Below, in pieces: positions 46,938-56,387 of a stretch of DNA of 64,000 nucleotides. This stretch comes from Psychrobacter lutiphocae DSM 21542 (GTDB lineage Bacteria > Pseudomonadota > Gammaproteobacteria > Pseudomonadales > Moraxellaceae). The stretch is taken from the NCBI RefSeq assembly GCF_000382145.1, contig NZ_KB907629.1, positions 1 to 64,000 on the forward strand. Reading direction: 5' to 3'. Position 1 is the stretch's first letter, and each line of letters begins with the position of its first letter. A program made the translations under genes and the position numbers. Below the pieces are notes generated by a model. It made no database searches, had not been told where the DNA came from, and worked only from the letters and a program-made list of their open reading frames with translations.

Positions 46938-46985
46938 AAAAACCCCTAGTTTTATAGCTCAGTTAAAGCGTTAAACCAGGGGTGT
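46938..46985 (-). terminator. Terminator of cysH
   Basis: Arms ACCCCTAGTTTTA and TAAACCAGGGGT are 34 bases past the cysH stop; on the minus strand GGGG is followed by TTTTT. Confidence 0.65.
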
Positions 46986-47018
46986 TACTAGATTTTTAGA
47001 TTATATCTAAGCTGAAAA

Positions 47019-47648
47019 CTAAAGCTGAGTATGCAGTCCACACTCACGGTTTTCTTCAACTTTAGTTGGATCAAAGTAATCAAACTCATTTGGCAAATCG
47101 TTTTCTTCTAAATAAACATCTAAGTCAGCATCCGTTTTGTAGAACAAAGGCGCAACTTTTAAGACACCATCTTTTGACTGACTAAGTACATCAAGACCTT
47201 GACGGAATTCAGTCTGATCTTTACGAATGGCGTTAAACCAAACGTCAGGCTTTAGCTCGCTTAGCGCACGCTTGAACGGTTCAAGTTTTACCTGTTCAGT
47301 AAACTCTGCGTGAAGTGGATTGTTAACACTAGGAATACCATTCATAGTAGCATCACGATGAGCACTGGTCTGCTTGGGAATATAAGTCACCACATTTAAG
47401 TTTAGATCTTTGATAAGCTTATTGGCAAAGTCATAAGTTGCACGAGTGTTATATCCTGAGTCCACCCATAATACAGTGATATCTGGCTTTTGCTTAGCTA
47501 CTAGATGCAAAATCGCTGATTCGTATGGACGAAAATTGGTGGTGATAATTGGGTTTTTGGCTTGAGCCAACGCCCACTCTACGATTTGTTCTGGAGTTTT
47601 GCCGTGTAACTCTTGGTTGGCTTGATCGATGTTGATTTCAATAGTCAT
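47019..47648 (-). CDS. cysH: Phosphoadenylyl-sulfate (or adenylyl-sulfate) reductase CysH
   Basis: CysH reduces activated sulfate to sulfite using thioredoxin. The nucleotide-binding stretch is NFRPYESAILHLVAKQ, the loop VLWVDSGYNTRATYDFA follows, and the catalytic Cys lies in the C-terminal ECGLH. The Cys-Cys pairs that bind an iron-sulfur cluster in APS reductases are absent, pointing to a PAPS-type enzyme, which would need an APS kinase. The 209 residues are short for the family (~240). It lies downstream of DUF934 and cysI with a tandem-repeat spacer before it. Confidence 0.88.
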   Translation of the reverse strand: MTIEINIDQANQELHGKTPEQIVEWALAQAKNPIITTNFRPYESAILHLVAKQKPDITVLWVDSGYNTRATYDFANKLIKDLNLNVVTYIPKQTSAHRDATMNGIPSVNNPLHAEFTEQVKLEPFKRALSELKPDVWFNAIRKDQTEFRQGLDVLSQSKDGVLKVAPLFYKTDADLDVYLEENDLPNEFDYFDPTKVEENRECGLHTQL

Positions 47649-47670
47649 GATGCTTCCTTACTATAAAAAT

Positions 47671-47804
47671 TTAGCTAGGTTAAAAAGTTAGCTAGGTTAA
47701 AAAGTTAGCTGGGTTAAAAAGTTAGCTGGGTTAAAAAAATTAGCTGGGTTAAAAAAATTAGCTGGGTTAAAAAAATTAGCTGGGTTAAAAAAATTAGCTG
47801 GGTT
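47671..47804. repeat. Tandem TTAGCTGGGTTAAAAA repeats, 7.5 units
   Basis: Seven units of 17 or 18 bases, TTAGCTAGGTTAAAAAG or TTAGCTGGGTTAAAAAAA, run head to tail with a partial eighth. The changes (A to G, then longer A run) show stepwise expansion. The array ends 22 bases upstream of the cysH start codon, inside the likely cysI-DUF934-cysH transcript. Confidence 0.95.
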
Positions 47805-47864
47805 GGTATGACTGCTTGTTAATTGTTGGCTATCTGTTGCTAGGGTATATTCTTGGTTTTGATT

Positions 47865-48461
47865 TTAAGTTCTAAACATTGGCAATTGGTTTGCCACACT
47901 ACCGTCATATGAGGAAGGTAATGCGTAAAATGCATTGACAACATCGTCATTCAGATCTTCAGCGGTAATGATAAAGCTGTCGATGCCAGCACGCTTTAGA
48001 TATGCAATTTGATCTACACCGAAGTCGCCTGCGATGCGTATTTCACCTTCATAGCCTTGTTGGCGTAAATGTCGTGCTTGGCTAAAGCTACGCCCATCAG
48101 CAAAGCTTGGTTGGTACAGTATGATTAAGTCTAGGTGTTGTAGTAGCGGTAGGCTATCATCACTACGAGACTTGAGTAGCGTATCTATTTGTTCGGTACT
48201 CAAGTCTGTATTTGCCCAGAGACCGATACGGCTACTACGGCGATGGATTAACCCCAACGTTTCAGCCAATAAGTCTTGTGGATTAAGCACATCGGTAAAG
48301 GGTAATATCACATCTAGTCGCTCTTTTTTGTGCAATAGTTCGCTTAGATGAATGTTTTTAATCGCTAGGTTTTCAGGCAGTGACTTTGTGTCGATCACGT
48401 ACCAATTATCCTGTGCTGTAATGTCAGTAGCTTGACTGTCTAGGATATGATAATTACCCAT
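47865..48461 (-). CDS. DUF934 sulfur-assimilation protein
   Basis: The protein has 198 residues from the ATG at 48461, which has AAGGAGG six bases upstream; it overlaps the cysI end by eight bases, so translation is coupled. DUF934 proteins are found beside cysI in many Proteobacteria and are predicted to help electron supply or reductase assembly; the exact role is unknown. Features seen here are the ILPFTDVLNPQDLL and HLRQQGYEGEIRIAGDF segments. Confidence 0.85.
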   Translation of the reverse strand: MGNYHILDSQATDITAQDNWYVIDTKSLPENLAIKNIHLSELLHKKERLDVILPFTDVLNPQDLLAETLGLIHRRSSRIGLWANTDLSTEQIDTLLKSRSDDSLPLLQHLDLIILYQPSFADGRSFSQARHLRQQGYEGEIRIAGDFGVDQIAYLKRAGIDSFIITAEDLNDDVVNAFYALPSSYDGSVANQLPMFRT

Positions 48462-50145
48462 ATACCGCCTCCTTAAATGGCTTGATTCCGACACGTTGTA
48501 CGAAGTCAGCAAAGGGTTCAGGGGTATCGCCCTCAACATGACGTTGATCTGTATATACGTTTAATATTTTTTCTAACGTTGGAGCAACTTGATCAGTAGC
48601 CACAGAGCGACCAAGTATGTTGCCTAGGCGAGTGTCTGACTTTGAGCTGCCACCTAGGCTTATTTGATACCAATGTTCGCCTTTTTTATCCACCCCTAAG
48701 ATGCCAATATCACCGACGTGGTGGTGAGCGCAGGCATTCATACAGCCTGACATATTAAGCTGGATATCGCCTAAGTCATATAGGTAATCTAGATCATTAA
48801 AGTGCTTTTCGATCTGCTCGGCAATATTATAAGTGGTTGCATTGGCCAAGGCGCATAAGTCAAAGCCTGGGCAAACAATCATATCTGTCAACGTTCCTAT
48901 ATTAGGGCGGGCTAGATTTATCTGTTGTAGCGCTTGCCATAACTCATATAGATCGCTTTGTTTGACATCTGCAAAGACCAAATTTTGTTGATGTGTGCTT
49001 CGAATCTCACCAAAGCTGTACTTATCAGCTAAATCAGCTAGGGTGTCAAGTTGATCGGCTGTAATATCACCAGCTGGCACGTATTTTCCGTCTACCAAAC
49101 CTGCTTTTAATGACATTAATACTGCTCGATAGCCAGCCACTTTATGCGCTACTGTGTTATGGGTGTACCAGTCAGCAAAGCCTTTGTTTTGCGCAAATTG
49201 TTTAGCTAGCTGAGACTTGCTGTCTAGCTCATCAATGTTATCGTAATCAAACTCTGGAAAGTAGCTTTTAGCAGTTGCAAAATTTTCATCACTTAGCGTT
49301 AAGTCACCATCTTTGGTATAAGTTTCCCACTCTTTTTCAACCAGCTTGGTAAACTCTTTAGCGCCTAAGCTGTCAACAAGAATTTTGATGCGAGATTTAT
49401 ATTTTGCCTTACTATCACGACGACCGTGAAGGTTGTACACCCGCAAAATAGCATCTAAATAGCTAAGTAAATGTTTTCGTGGTAAAAATTTATTGATAGT
49501 TTTACCAATAATAGGTGTACGGCCAAGACCACCCCCCACAATGACCTCAAATCCAATCTCATCGTCTTCATTTTTTAGCAGGTGCAGACCGATGTCATGT
49601 ACCTGTGTTGCAGCACGATCTTCAGGGCTACCTATTACTGCAATTTTAAATTTGCGGGGTAAAAAGGCAAACTCAGGATGGAAGGTTGACCACTGACGGA
49701 TAATCTCACAGTAAGGGCGTGGATCTTCAACTTCATTGGCGTTAACACCGGCGTAAGGGTCGGTAGTGGTATTACGGATACAGTTTCCTGAAGTTTGGAT
49801 CGCATGCATCTGTACCGATGCCAATTCTTCTAAGATGTCTGGCACTTGCTCAAGCTTTGGCCAGTTGAGCTGTAAATTGGTACGGGTAGTGAAGTGACCA
49901 TAGCCCCTGTCATATTTGCGGGTAATTTCAGCTAACTTTCGAACTTGATAGCTTGCCATTAAGCCATAAGGTACTGCGATACGTAGCATAGGGGCATGAC
50001 GCTGGATATATAGCCCATTTTGTAGTCGCAGTGGTAAATATTGCTCTTCGGGCAACTCCCCGGCTAGGTAACGACGGGTTTGGTCACGAAACTGCTCAAC
50101 CCGTTCATCGACCATGGCTTGGTCCGCATGAGTGTATTTGTACAT
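48454..50145 (-). CDS. cysI: Sulfite reductase hemoprotein CysI
   Basis: The enzyme reduces sulfite to sulfide with siroheme and a 4Fe-4S cluster. Cluster ligands are CPGFDLC near residue 427 and SGCMNAC near residue 471; siroheme-binding RTNLQLNWPK and SGNCIRNTTTDPYAG also stand out. It has 563 residues. No flavoprotein CysJ is beside it, so it may use ferredoxin, with DUF934 next to it. It is first in the operon cysI-DUF934-cysH and divergent from sat. Confidence 0.92.
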   Translation of the reverse strand: MYKYTHADQAMVDERVEQFRDQTRRYLAGELPEEQYLPLRLQNGLYIQRHAPMLRIAVPYGLMASYQVRKLAEITRKYDRGYGHFTTRTNLQLNWPKLEQVPDILEELASVQMHAIQTSGNCIRNTTTDPYAGVNANEVEDPRPYCEIIRQWSTFHPEFAFLPRKFKIAVIGSPEDRAATQVHDIGLHLLKNEDDEIGFEVIVGGGLGRTPIIGKTINKFLPRKHLLSYLDAILRVYNLHGRRDSKAKYKSRIKILVDSLGAKEFTKLVEKEWETYTKDGDLTLSDENFATAKSYFPEFDYDNIDELDSKSQLAKQFAQNKGFADWYTHNTVAHKVAGYRAVLMSLKAGLVDGKYVPAGDITADQLDTLADLADKYSFGEIRSTHQQNLVFADVKQSDLYELWQALQQINLARPNIGTLTDMIVCPGFDLCALANATTYNIAEQIEKHFNDLDYLYDLGDIQLNMSGCMNACAHHHVGDIGILGVDKKGEHWYQISLGGSSKSDTRLGNILGRSVATDQVAPTLEKILNVYTDQRHVEGDTPEPFADFVQRVGIKPFKEAVYG

Positions 50146-50485
50146 AGTTAATATGCCTTATTAATATACCTTCAGGTGAATAAAAATCATGGCTCTATAC
50201 TACCGATGCATTGTCAAATCTATAAATTCATAATAGTCATATCTATATCCAAACACAGCATAGAAAAGAATAAGCAAAGTTGGGTAGTCTAGGCGTGTTA
50301 AAATCAAGAAACGAGCAACTAACATTAAGTTTTTAAAATAGCCTAAGCAGAAGATTTTGATTAATAATATTGATATTTATAATCTGTTGAATACATCTTC
50401 GCAGTATAAGTTGAGATAAATTTGTTTTAATCAATTAAATGCTTTTCTATAAAAATCAACACACTAGAATATATTGGGAAAATTT
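50146..50485. other. Divergent cysI/sat promoter region
   Basis: The 340-base AT-rich spacer must hold promoters of both the cysI operon and sat, the usual place for CysB-like control. No confident site was picked out. Confidence 0.5.
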
Positions 50486-51745
50486 ATGACCACACAAAAA
50501 ATCGTAAAGCGCCTTGGTAAAACCAGTATAGTGCCACCACATGGCAGCGATGAGTTAAAGCCCTTGTTGCTAGAAGGCGAGGCGCTTGATAGCGCATTGC
50601 AAGCAGCACAGTCATTGCCACAAATCACCCTAAGTTCACGTGAGCGTGGTGATTTAATTATGCTGGGTATAGGTGGGTTTACACCGCTCAATGGCTTTAT
50701 GAATCAGGCTGATTGGCAAGGTGTGGTGGATGACATGAGCTTAAAAACTGGCGATAATGCAGGACTGTTTTGGCCAATTCCGATTACTTTATCAACCAGC
50801 AAAGCTCAAGCGGATACGCTGTCAGCTGGTGATGAGGTGGCTTTGGTAAGCGAAGATGGTGAAATTATGGGGGTTATCACTGTTGAAGAGACATATACGA
50901 TAGATAAGGCGCATGAGTGTCAACAAGTGTTTACCACCACAGATGAGGCACATCCTGGTGTCAAGCAAGTATTAGAGCAGGGTGAGGTAAACGTTGCGGG
51001 TTCGGTTAAAGTATTTAGTCAAGGTGAGTTTCCAGCGCTATACCCTGAGATTTACAAGACACCTGCCGAGACCCGTGCTTTATTTGAAGAAAAAAACTGG
51101 CAAACAGTGGCAGCATTTCAGACTCGTAATCCTATGCACCGCTCGCATGAGTATTTAGCAAAAATTGCCATTGAAATCTGTGATGGGGTGATGATCCACT
51201 CGCTACTTGGTGCGCTAAAGCCAGGCGATATCCCTGCTGAAGTACGTCAAGAAGCCATTAAAACCTTGATTGATAATTACTTCAAAAAAGATACAGTGAT
51301 TCAAGCGGGCTATCCGCTAGATATGCGTTATGCTGGGCCTCGTGAAGCGTTATTGCATGCGTTATTCCGTCAAAACTATGGGTGTAGTCATTTGATTGTT
51401 GGCCGAGATCATGCAGGTGTTGGGGATTATTACGGACCATTTGATGCACAAGCAATATTTGATGAGATTGATAAAGATGCTATGCAAACCAAGCCTCTAA
51501 AAATTGATTGGACTTTTTGGTGCAATGCCTGTCAAGCGATGGCATCGACTAAGACTTGCCCTCATGATGCTGAGCACCATGTCAAAGTATCGGGTACTAA
51601 GTTACGTAAGGCGCTATCAGAAGATGCTCCTGTTCCAGAAAACTTTAGCCGTCCAGAGGTATTACAGATACTGCGCCGGTATTATGCTGGTATAGCTAAA
51701 GAGGACCGTGCTGAGATTAAGCTTACGGGTGCTTCAGCTCAGTAA
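50486..51745 (+). CDS. sat: Sulfate adenylyltransferase (Sat/Met3 type)
   Basis: This ATP sulfurylase makes adenylyl sulfate from sulfate and ATP. The 419 residues contain [18 protein letters not shown] (QxRNPxHxxH) and [19 protein letters not shown] Cys-rich region [18 protein letters not shown] near residue 350 resembles a zinc site of this family. It ends without an APS kinase domain. The ATG at 50486 was preferred to a TTG twelve bases upstream, with GGGA as ribosome-binding site. It differs from the CysDN type. Confidence 0.92.
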   Translation: MTTQKIVKRLGKTSIVPPHGSDELKPLLLEGEALDSALQAAQSLPQITLSSRERGDLIMLGIGGFTPLNGFMNQADWQGVVDDMSLKTGDNAGLFWPIPITLSTSKAQADTLSAGDEVALVSEDGEIMGVITVEETYTIDKAHECQQVFTTTDEAHPGVKQVLEQGEVNVAGSVKVFSQGEFPALYPEIYKTPAETRALFEEKNWQTVAAFQTRNPMHRSHEYLAKIAIEICDGVMIHSLLGALKPGDIPAEVRQEAIKTLIDNYFKKDTVIQAGYPLDMRYAGPREALLHALFRQNYGCSHLIVGRDHAGVGDYYGPFDAQAIFDEIDKDAMQTKPLKIDWTFWCNACQAMASTKTCPHDAEHHVKVSGTKLRKALSEDAPVPENFSRPEVLQILRRYYAGIAKEDRAEIKLTGASAQ

Positions 51746-51841
51746 ATTTATTCTAGCGGTAGCAGTAAAGGCTACATAATAAAGTACAAGCTCATAGAAA
51801 ATATAAACACCGAGAAGTAGAGTAATAAACGCGCAGGAAAT

Positions 51842-51874
51842 AAAAAGGTTGAGTTAATGCTCGACCTTTTTTTT
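51842..51874 (+). terminator. Terminator after sat
   Basis: Arms AAAGGTTGAG and CTCGACCTTT with a short loop are followed by T residues, 100 bases past the stop. Confidence 0.8.
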
Positions 51875-52247
51875 ATGGTTTTGTTCGGCTACTGCCTACA
51901 ACTATACGACTATATGGTCAATTTATTGCAAGCCTGCTACGTACGCTATCCTCTGCTTTTGCTGTTATAGCCTTTAGGTATTACAATATTGATAATCGAG
52001 TAGTTCTTGATAAACTAGTATCTATCTACGGTTGATACCCTTAACTAAAAAATTAAAAAAGCGCGAAGGTTAAAAAACATGGTGGCATAGATACAATTAC
52101 TATATAGTGTCACCTTTAATTCAGTGTCACCTTTAGTTTAATCTTAATCTCACTTTATGCTTGACAGGACCAGGGTATGTCCTTTATGGATACATTAATA
52201 TTTAAATGGACTAAATATAGCTAAATCTTGTTATAAGGCATCAGATA

Positions 52248-52281
52248 ACGGAGTTAATATCATGATATTAACTCCGTTATT
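52248..52281. terminator. Perfect palindrome, terminator-like
   Basis: A perfect 32-bp self-complementary sequence with arms AACGGAGTTAATATCA and TGATATTAACTCCGTT is followed by ATTTTCC. It resembles a terminator but has no annotated gene just upstream; it could end a small RNA. Confidence 0.5.
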
Positions 52282-52473
52282 TTCCTTGTTTGGCTGTGAT
52301 ATTAAGTTTAGAGTTATCTTTTTTATTACTGTTTTTTATCATTATTTCCAAAATAAGGATAGGTTCTAACTGTATCAGAAAGATACAGTGCTTGAATAAG
52401 CTGAGAATGTGAGATATGTGTCTGCAAAATCAGTCCAAAACTTAACCATAACAGTGAAGGCGAGTCAGTTATA

Positions 52474-53214
52474 ATGAAAAATATGAGTTTGTTAACCTTA
52501 GCAGGGTTAAGTTTAACCGCTTGCGTCAGTAGCGGTTATCCTACCAGTACACCACATGAGCTAGCTAATACCGACAGCACTTTAACAAATCAGTCTATAA
52601 TTACTAATGATCCAGAAGTGACTGAATATCCAGTCGAGTCGGTAATGATTCATCTGTTAGAAGATTATGATGCGGATTTGTTTAGTAATTATGCAGGAAT
52701 GCCTATCAAGCTTGAGCTAGAAACATTTAAACGTGGCACTGCCATCTTTGAAGGTAAGTCCGTCTTAAGCTCTGAGGTAGTGACTGACTTTAACCTAGAT
52801 GGTGAGTATGTGATAACCACTAATATTCAGAACTTTTATAGTTTAAACCCCTTAATTTTTCATGGGGATTTACTAGAAGATGGGACTTATACGGTGGCAA
52901 AGCAGTTATCTAAAATACCAAAACAGGCTAAAGTTGGAGATTCAAACACTTTTTCGCAGCAAATTACTTATGCTGATAGCAATAAGGCACAGCAGGTAAG
53001 TAGCACAGTGCTGGCATGGAGTTTAAATACAGCCACAGATAGTACGGCATGGTTATGTATGACGGCTAAGTCGCAAGCCATATCTTTTGATTATGATTAC
53101 AGTGGTAGTGAGTGTTATGAGATTACCCAAGCTGGTGAGATATTGCGTGGAAAGATAGCTACCCCTTCTGCGTTTGATGAAGGTAAGTCGATGATGCAGT
53201 TTATCACCAAGTAA
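52474..53214 (+). CDS. Putative lipoprotein of unknown function
   Basis: The protein has 246 residues and a short lipoprotein signal peptide with LTAC at residues 14-17, so it is probably anchored in an outer-layer membrane. The mature part is predicted mostly beta (LEDYDADLFSNYAGMPIKLE, ADSNKAQQVSSTVLAW) with two Cys near the C-terminus. No family was recognised. It is single and followed by a terminator. Confidence 0.7.
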   Translation: MKNMSLLTLAGLSLTACVSSGYPTSTPHELANTDSTLTNQSIITNDPEVTEYPVESVMIHLLEDYDADLFSNYAGMPIKLELETFKRGTAIFEGKSVLSSEVVTDFNLDGEYVITTNIQNFYSLNPLIFHGDLLEDGTYTVAKQLSKIPKQAKVGDSNTFSQQITYADSNKAQQVSSTVLAWSLNTATDSTAWLCMTAKSQAISFDYDYSGSECYEITQAGEILRGKIATPSAFDEGKSMMQFITK

Positions 53215-53394
53215 GTTTTTATTCATATAGGACTTACGCAAAAATACGCTTTCAAGGCTTTAAAAGCGACTGTTTATTATTTATGGAGCGTCTGGCTCTA
53301 CCTTCAGATTCATAAATGATTAGCAGTTGCCATCATATCTACTCGTGCGTTAGTCTTATAATGGCTTTTGTCGATAAACTTTATTAGCATATAA

Positions 53395-53433
53395 GACCTT
53401 TACAGTTTTCATTGTTACTGTAAGGGTTTTTTT
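53395..53433 (+). terminator. Rho-independent terminator
   Basis: Arms ACCTTTACAG and CTGTAAGGGT are followed by seven T residues about 180 bases past the lipoprotein stop. Confidence 0.75.
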
Positions 53434-53586
53434 ACTGGATTTATTTTATTCAAGCGTGTTCCTATGTGCATTTGGTATAAGAATAGCTGGTGAGGATGGT
53501 GAGGGTGGTTGATAAGGTCGAACATGAGATAGTTTGTTAACAATCTTCAACCAGTAAATTACAATAAAATACGCATTATTGACTAT

Positions 53587-53670
53587 AATCCCTAAAGTTA
53601 TCAAGGTAATCCCTAAAGTTATCAAGGTAATCCCTAAAGTTATCAAGGTAATCCCTAAAGTTATCAAGGT
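53587..53670. repeat. Four perfect 21-bp tandem repeats
   Basis: AATCCCTAAAGTTATCAAGG plus T is repeated four times without change, 79 bases upstream of the OB-fold gene start. On the minus strand the array reads as a repeated ITLGITL frame, which is not credible as a gene. Confidence 0.95.
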
Positions 53671-53748
53671 AATAAGTCCTTAAAATCAAAACGTTAACAC
53701 ATAAATACAGTCAATACACAAACATCACAATAAGAATGGAGAGTGGTT

Positions 53749-54126
53749 ATGTCTTATTATAGGGTGTGTCAAGCTGCGATAGCGGTAGGTAGTATGATGC
53801 TGTGCCTAACAGCTTTCGGTAAGGAGCCAGTGATAGAGGCCCGTAAAGCCGCACTGTATGTTGGCAGATCGGCCTTGGTTTGTGGTAATCTGGTCGAAAT
53901 AAAACATTTGCCCAATCGACACTATTTAAACTTAGATAAAAAATACCCCAATCAAAATCTTACAGTCTTGCTTTGGAATAAAGACTATCAGTTATTTGAA
54001 CAACGTTTTGGCAAAATAGAAAACCATCTTGGCAGTCGTTTGTGTGCTCATGGTAAGATAAATGAGTATAAAGATAAGTTACAAATTAATATCGCAAATC
54101 TTCAATTACTCAGGCTTATTGATTAG
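53749..54126 (+). CDS. Exported OB-fold protein of unknown function
   Basis: The protein has 125 residues from the ATG at 53749 with GGAGAG seven bases upstream; an in-frame GTG two codons earlier overlaps this site. A signal peptide (AIAVGSMMLCLTAFG) comes first. The core GRSALVCGNLVEIKHLPNRH, YLNLDKKYPNQNLTVLLW and CAHGKINEYKDKLQINI matches the pattern of OB-fold domains. Such proteins in the periplasm often bind nucleic acids or sugars; the ligand is unknown. Confidence 0.7.
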   Translation: MSYYRVCQAAIAVGSMMLCLTAFGKEPVIEARKAALYVGRSALVCGNLVEIKHLPNRHYLNLDKKYPNQNLTVLLWNKDYQLFEQRFGKIENHLGSRLCAHGKINEYKDKLQINIANLQLLRLID

Positions 54127-54402
54127 GGTGTGTGTTTAATTCGTGCAATGACATTACAATAGTAAACTATCGACAATAATAAAAAACTATCGATAATAAA
54201 AGCTGTATAAGCACTGATAAACTTCACTGATAGATATTTTTTTAAACACAACGCTTAAAGCTACGCTTAAAACAACGCTTAAACACAAGGACTTGTTTAG
54301 GCAATGAGCAGCGGTTTTGGTCCATAATTTACAATCATGCCTTAGTGATGGTAAATAAGATAGATAATGGAAGCAACTAATAATAATTAATAGGATTGAT
54401 CT

Positions 54403-55869
54403 ATGTTTTTTGATGTGCTGTTTTACTTCCATTTTTTTATCTGGGTAGTCATCTCTTTACGAGTGCTATCACGCCATGATCTAAGCGCACCAGCACGATT
54501 GGCATGGTTGGTAGTGCTGTTTATCTTGCCTTATGTCGGTGTGGTGGTGTACTGGATGTTTGGAGAGGTTCATCTAGGAATTAACTTCAGCTATCGCCAT
54601 GACCAAATCAAACAAAAACTACAAACCAGCTTCCCACAAGTATTGGGTAATAAGGCAACGTTAAGCCAAGTCATTGCCCCTGAATATCAAACAGGATTTA
54701 CTTATGCTTCGTCAGTGACTGGTTTTCAAACGACTTTAGGTAACAAAGCAGAGCTAATGGACGATGCTCAACACACCCAACAACAGATGATAGCTGACTT
54801 TGATGCGGCAACAGATCATATCCATGTACTGTATTATATTTGGTTAGAAGATAACATGGGAACAGCGGTTGCTGATGCTTTGATACGAGCAGCCCAACGG
54901 GGAGTTAAATGCCGTGCAATGGTAGATGGGCTTGGCTCACGAAAGCTCATAAAGTCAAAGTTATGGCAATCTATGCGTGACGCTGGCGTGGAAGTTAGTA
55001 TTGCTTTACCAATTGATAATATTATAAAAGTACTGTTATTTAGCCGTATAGATCTACGCAATCACCGTAAGATTACGGTGATTGATGGACATATAGGCTA
55101 TGTTGGTAGCCGCAATAGTGCAGATCCTGAGTTTCGAGTAAAACCAAAGTATGCACCGTGGGTCGATATCATGATTAGAGTAGAAGGACCTGTGGTGGCG
55201 CAAAACCAAATGCTGTTTGCCAGCGATTGGTTAATGCAAAATCCAGATACCAAGTTAGACAGCTTTCCTTTCATTACTACCCCTGTTAGTAGTTCAGATG
55301 ATCAACGTGCTGATAGTAACGGTTATGTCGCTCAAGTCTTTGCAGATGGACCCAATCAAAGACAAGGTACTACTCCTCAGTTTTTGAGCACTTTGATGAG
55401 TCAAGCCAGACGTAAGTTAATCATTTCTACGCCTTATTTTGTACCTGATTATACTTTGATAAATATGCTGTGCTCAGTGTCACTGCGTGGGGTAGAAGTA
55501 ACTCTTATTTTGCCAAAAAATAACGACTCTTTTATTGTCGCCGCTACCAGCCATAGCTATTATGGTCAGATGCTTGAGGCAGGTATTAAAATCTATGAGT
55601 ATAAGCCTGGATTATTACACGCCAAGACTTTGACGATTGATGAGCATATTAGTATGGTTGGCTCTACCAATTTGGATTTACGTAGCTTTGACTTAAACTA
55701 TGAAAATAATATGATTTTTTATGACAAAGGGCTAACTGCGCAGATTCAAAGACGTCAGCACCAGTATATCGCTCATTCCGATTCTGTGACTTTACAGCAA
55801 GTGAGGCAATGGCCTTTGTATTATCGTATTTGGGTTAATGTGGTGGCGACCACAGGTCCATTACTATAA
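54403..55869 (+). CDS. cls: Cardiolipin synthase
   Basis: This inner-membrane enzyme condenses two phosphatidylglycerols to cardiolipin. Two N-terminal membrane helices (LFYFHFFIWVVISLRVLS, LAWLVVLFILPYVGVVVYW) precede two phospholipase D (HKD) motifs: HRKITVIDGHIGYVGSRN near residue 220 and HAKTLTIDEHISMVGSTNLD near residue 400. The 488 residues match the ClsA type. AGGA lies seven bases upstream of the ATG. It follows the OB-fold gene on the same strand after 276 bases, with no clear shared transcript. Confidence 0.93.
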   Translation: MFFDVLFYFHFFIWVVISLRVLSRHDLSAPARLAWLVVLFILPYVGVVVYWMFGEVHLGINFSYRHDQIKQKLQTSFPQVLGNKATLSQVIAPEYQTGFTYASSVTGFQTTLGNKAELMDDAQHTQQQMIADFDAATDHIHVLYYIWLEDNMGTAVADALIRAAQRGVKCRAMVDGLGSRKLIKSKLWQSMRDAGVEVSIALPIDNIIKVLLFSRIDLRNHRKITVIDGHIGYVGSRNSADPEFRVKPKYAPWVDIMIRVEGPVVAQNQMLFASDWLMQNPDTKLDSFPFITTPVSSSDDQRADSNGYVAQVFADGPNQRQGTTPQFLSTLMSQARRKLIISTPYFVPDYTLINMLCSVSLRGVEVTLILPKNNDSFIVAATSHSYYGQMLEAGIKIYEYKPGLLHAKTLTIDEHISMVGSTNLDLRSFDLNYENNMIFYDKGLTAQIQRRQHQYIAHSDSVTLQQVRQWPLYYRIWVNVVATTGPLL

Positions 55870-55933
55870 GATAAACCAATGATAATGTAAGACAGTATAA
55901 AATAATAAAGCTAAGTCCCTGATATATGCTACT

Positions 55934-55971
55934 CACAAACATCAAGGCAGACCACAAACATCAAGGCAGAC
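55934..55971 (+). repeat. Tandem 19-bp duplication containing the ribosome-binding site
   Basis: CACAAACATCAAGGCAGAC occurs twice in tandem directly before the ATG at 55973. Each copy contains AAGG, so the gene has a duplicated potential ribosome-binding site. Confidence 0.9.
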
Positions 55972-55972
55972 A

Positions 55973-56386
55973 ATGAACCAGTTATATCAGTTATTACATC
56001 GGTTATCAAAGGTATTGATTAGACGCTTATTAGCTCCTGTACGTATAGTCATGCTAGGGATAGCTGTATTCATGATAACTGCCTTACCAGCACAAGCACA
56101 TGATGAGCTGTGTGAGCAGATATCAGAGCTGGCAGGATTGGTGATGATGGCTAGGCAAGAAGGGTTATCGGCACAAGAGATGCTACAAGTGGCGGATCGG
56201 GTATTGGTGGGCTATGGTGAAGATTATCATCACTTAGTGGGTGTGATGATAGGGGATGCCTTTCGAGTGCCACGTTATGTAGATCAGCAGGTGAAAGAAA
56301 GTGAAATAACTGACTTTAGTAAACAGTATTTTATAGGATGTCAGCAGTCCTATCGCAATCAATCAACCAACCCACGCATTCCTTAA
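55973..56386 (+). CDS. Exported protein of unknown function
   Basis: The protein has 137 residues with a basic N-terminus and a hydrophobic stretch (IVMLGIAVFMITALPAQA) ending in a typical AQA signal-peptidase site. The mature part is helical (ELAGLVMMARQEGLSAQEML) with two Cys (CEQ near the mature start, CQQ near the end) that could form a disulfide. It converges on the next gene with a single base between stops. No family recognised. Confidence 0.65.
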   Translation: MNQLYQLLHRLSKVLIRRLLAPVRIVMLGIAVFMITALPAQAHDELCEQISELAGLVMMARQEGLSAQEMLQVADRVLVGYGEDYHHLVGVMIGDAFRVPRYVDQQVKESEITDFSKQYFIGCQQSYRNQSTNPRIP

Positions 56387-56387
56387 A

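Larger units (their letters stand above)
46539..47018. other. Repeat-rich intergenic region
   Basis: It contains the palindrome at 46571-46587, a TCCCCCTT/AAGGGGGA hairpin at 46752-46771, the repeat copy at 46801-46884 and the cysH terminator. No gene was found. Confidence 0.6.
51746..52473. other. Intergenic region with orphan promoter and palindromes
   Basis: The 728-base spacer has the sat terminator, a consensus TTGACA at 52161, a perfect 32-bp palindrome at 52248-52279 and a 19-bp inverted repeat CTGTATC-agaaa-GATACAG at 52370-52388 upstream of the lipoprotein gene. No protein-coding frame was supported. Confidence 0.5.
53215..53748. other. Intergenic region with terminator and tandem repeats
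   Basis: It holds the terminator at 53395-53433 and a four-unit tandem array at 53587-53670; the remainder shows nothing recognisable. Confidence 0.6.

Noticed and set aside
47671..47804. Possible CRISPR array
   Set aside because: The repeats are contiguous without spacers and too short.
53446..53667. Minus-strand frame reading repeated ITLGITL
   Set aside because: It is produced by the 21-bp tandem repeats being a multiple of three and has no ribosome site or homology-like composition.
54187..54432. Minus-strand frame upstream of cardiolipin synthase
   Set aside because: It has repeated CGCTTAAA-derived codons, low complexity and no ribosome site, and overlaps the cls start.
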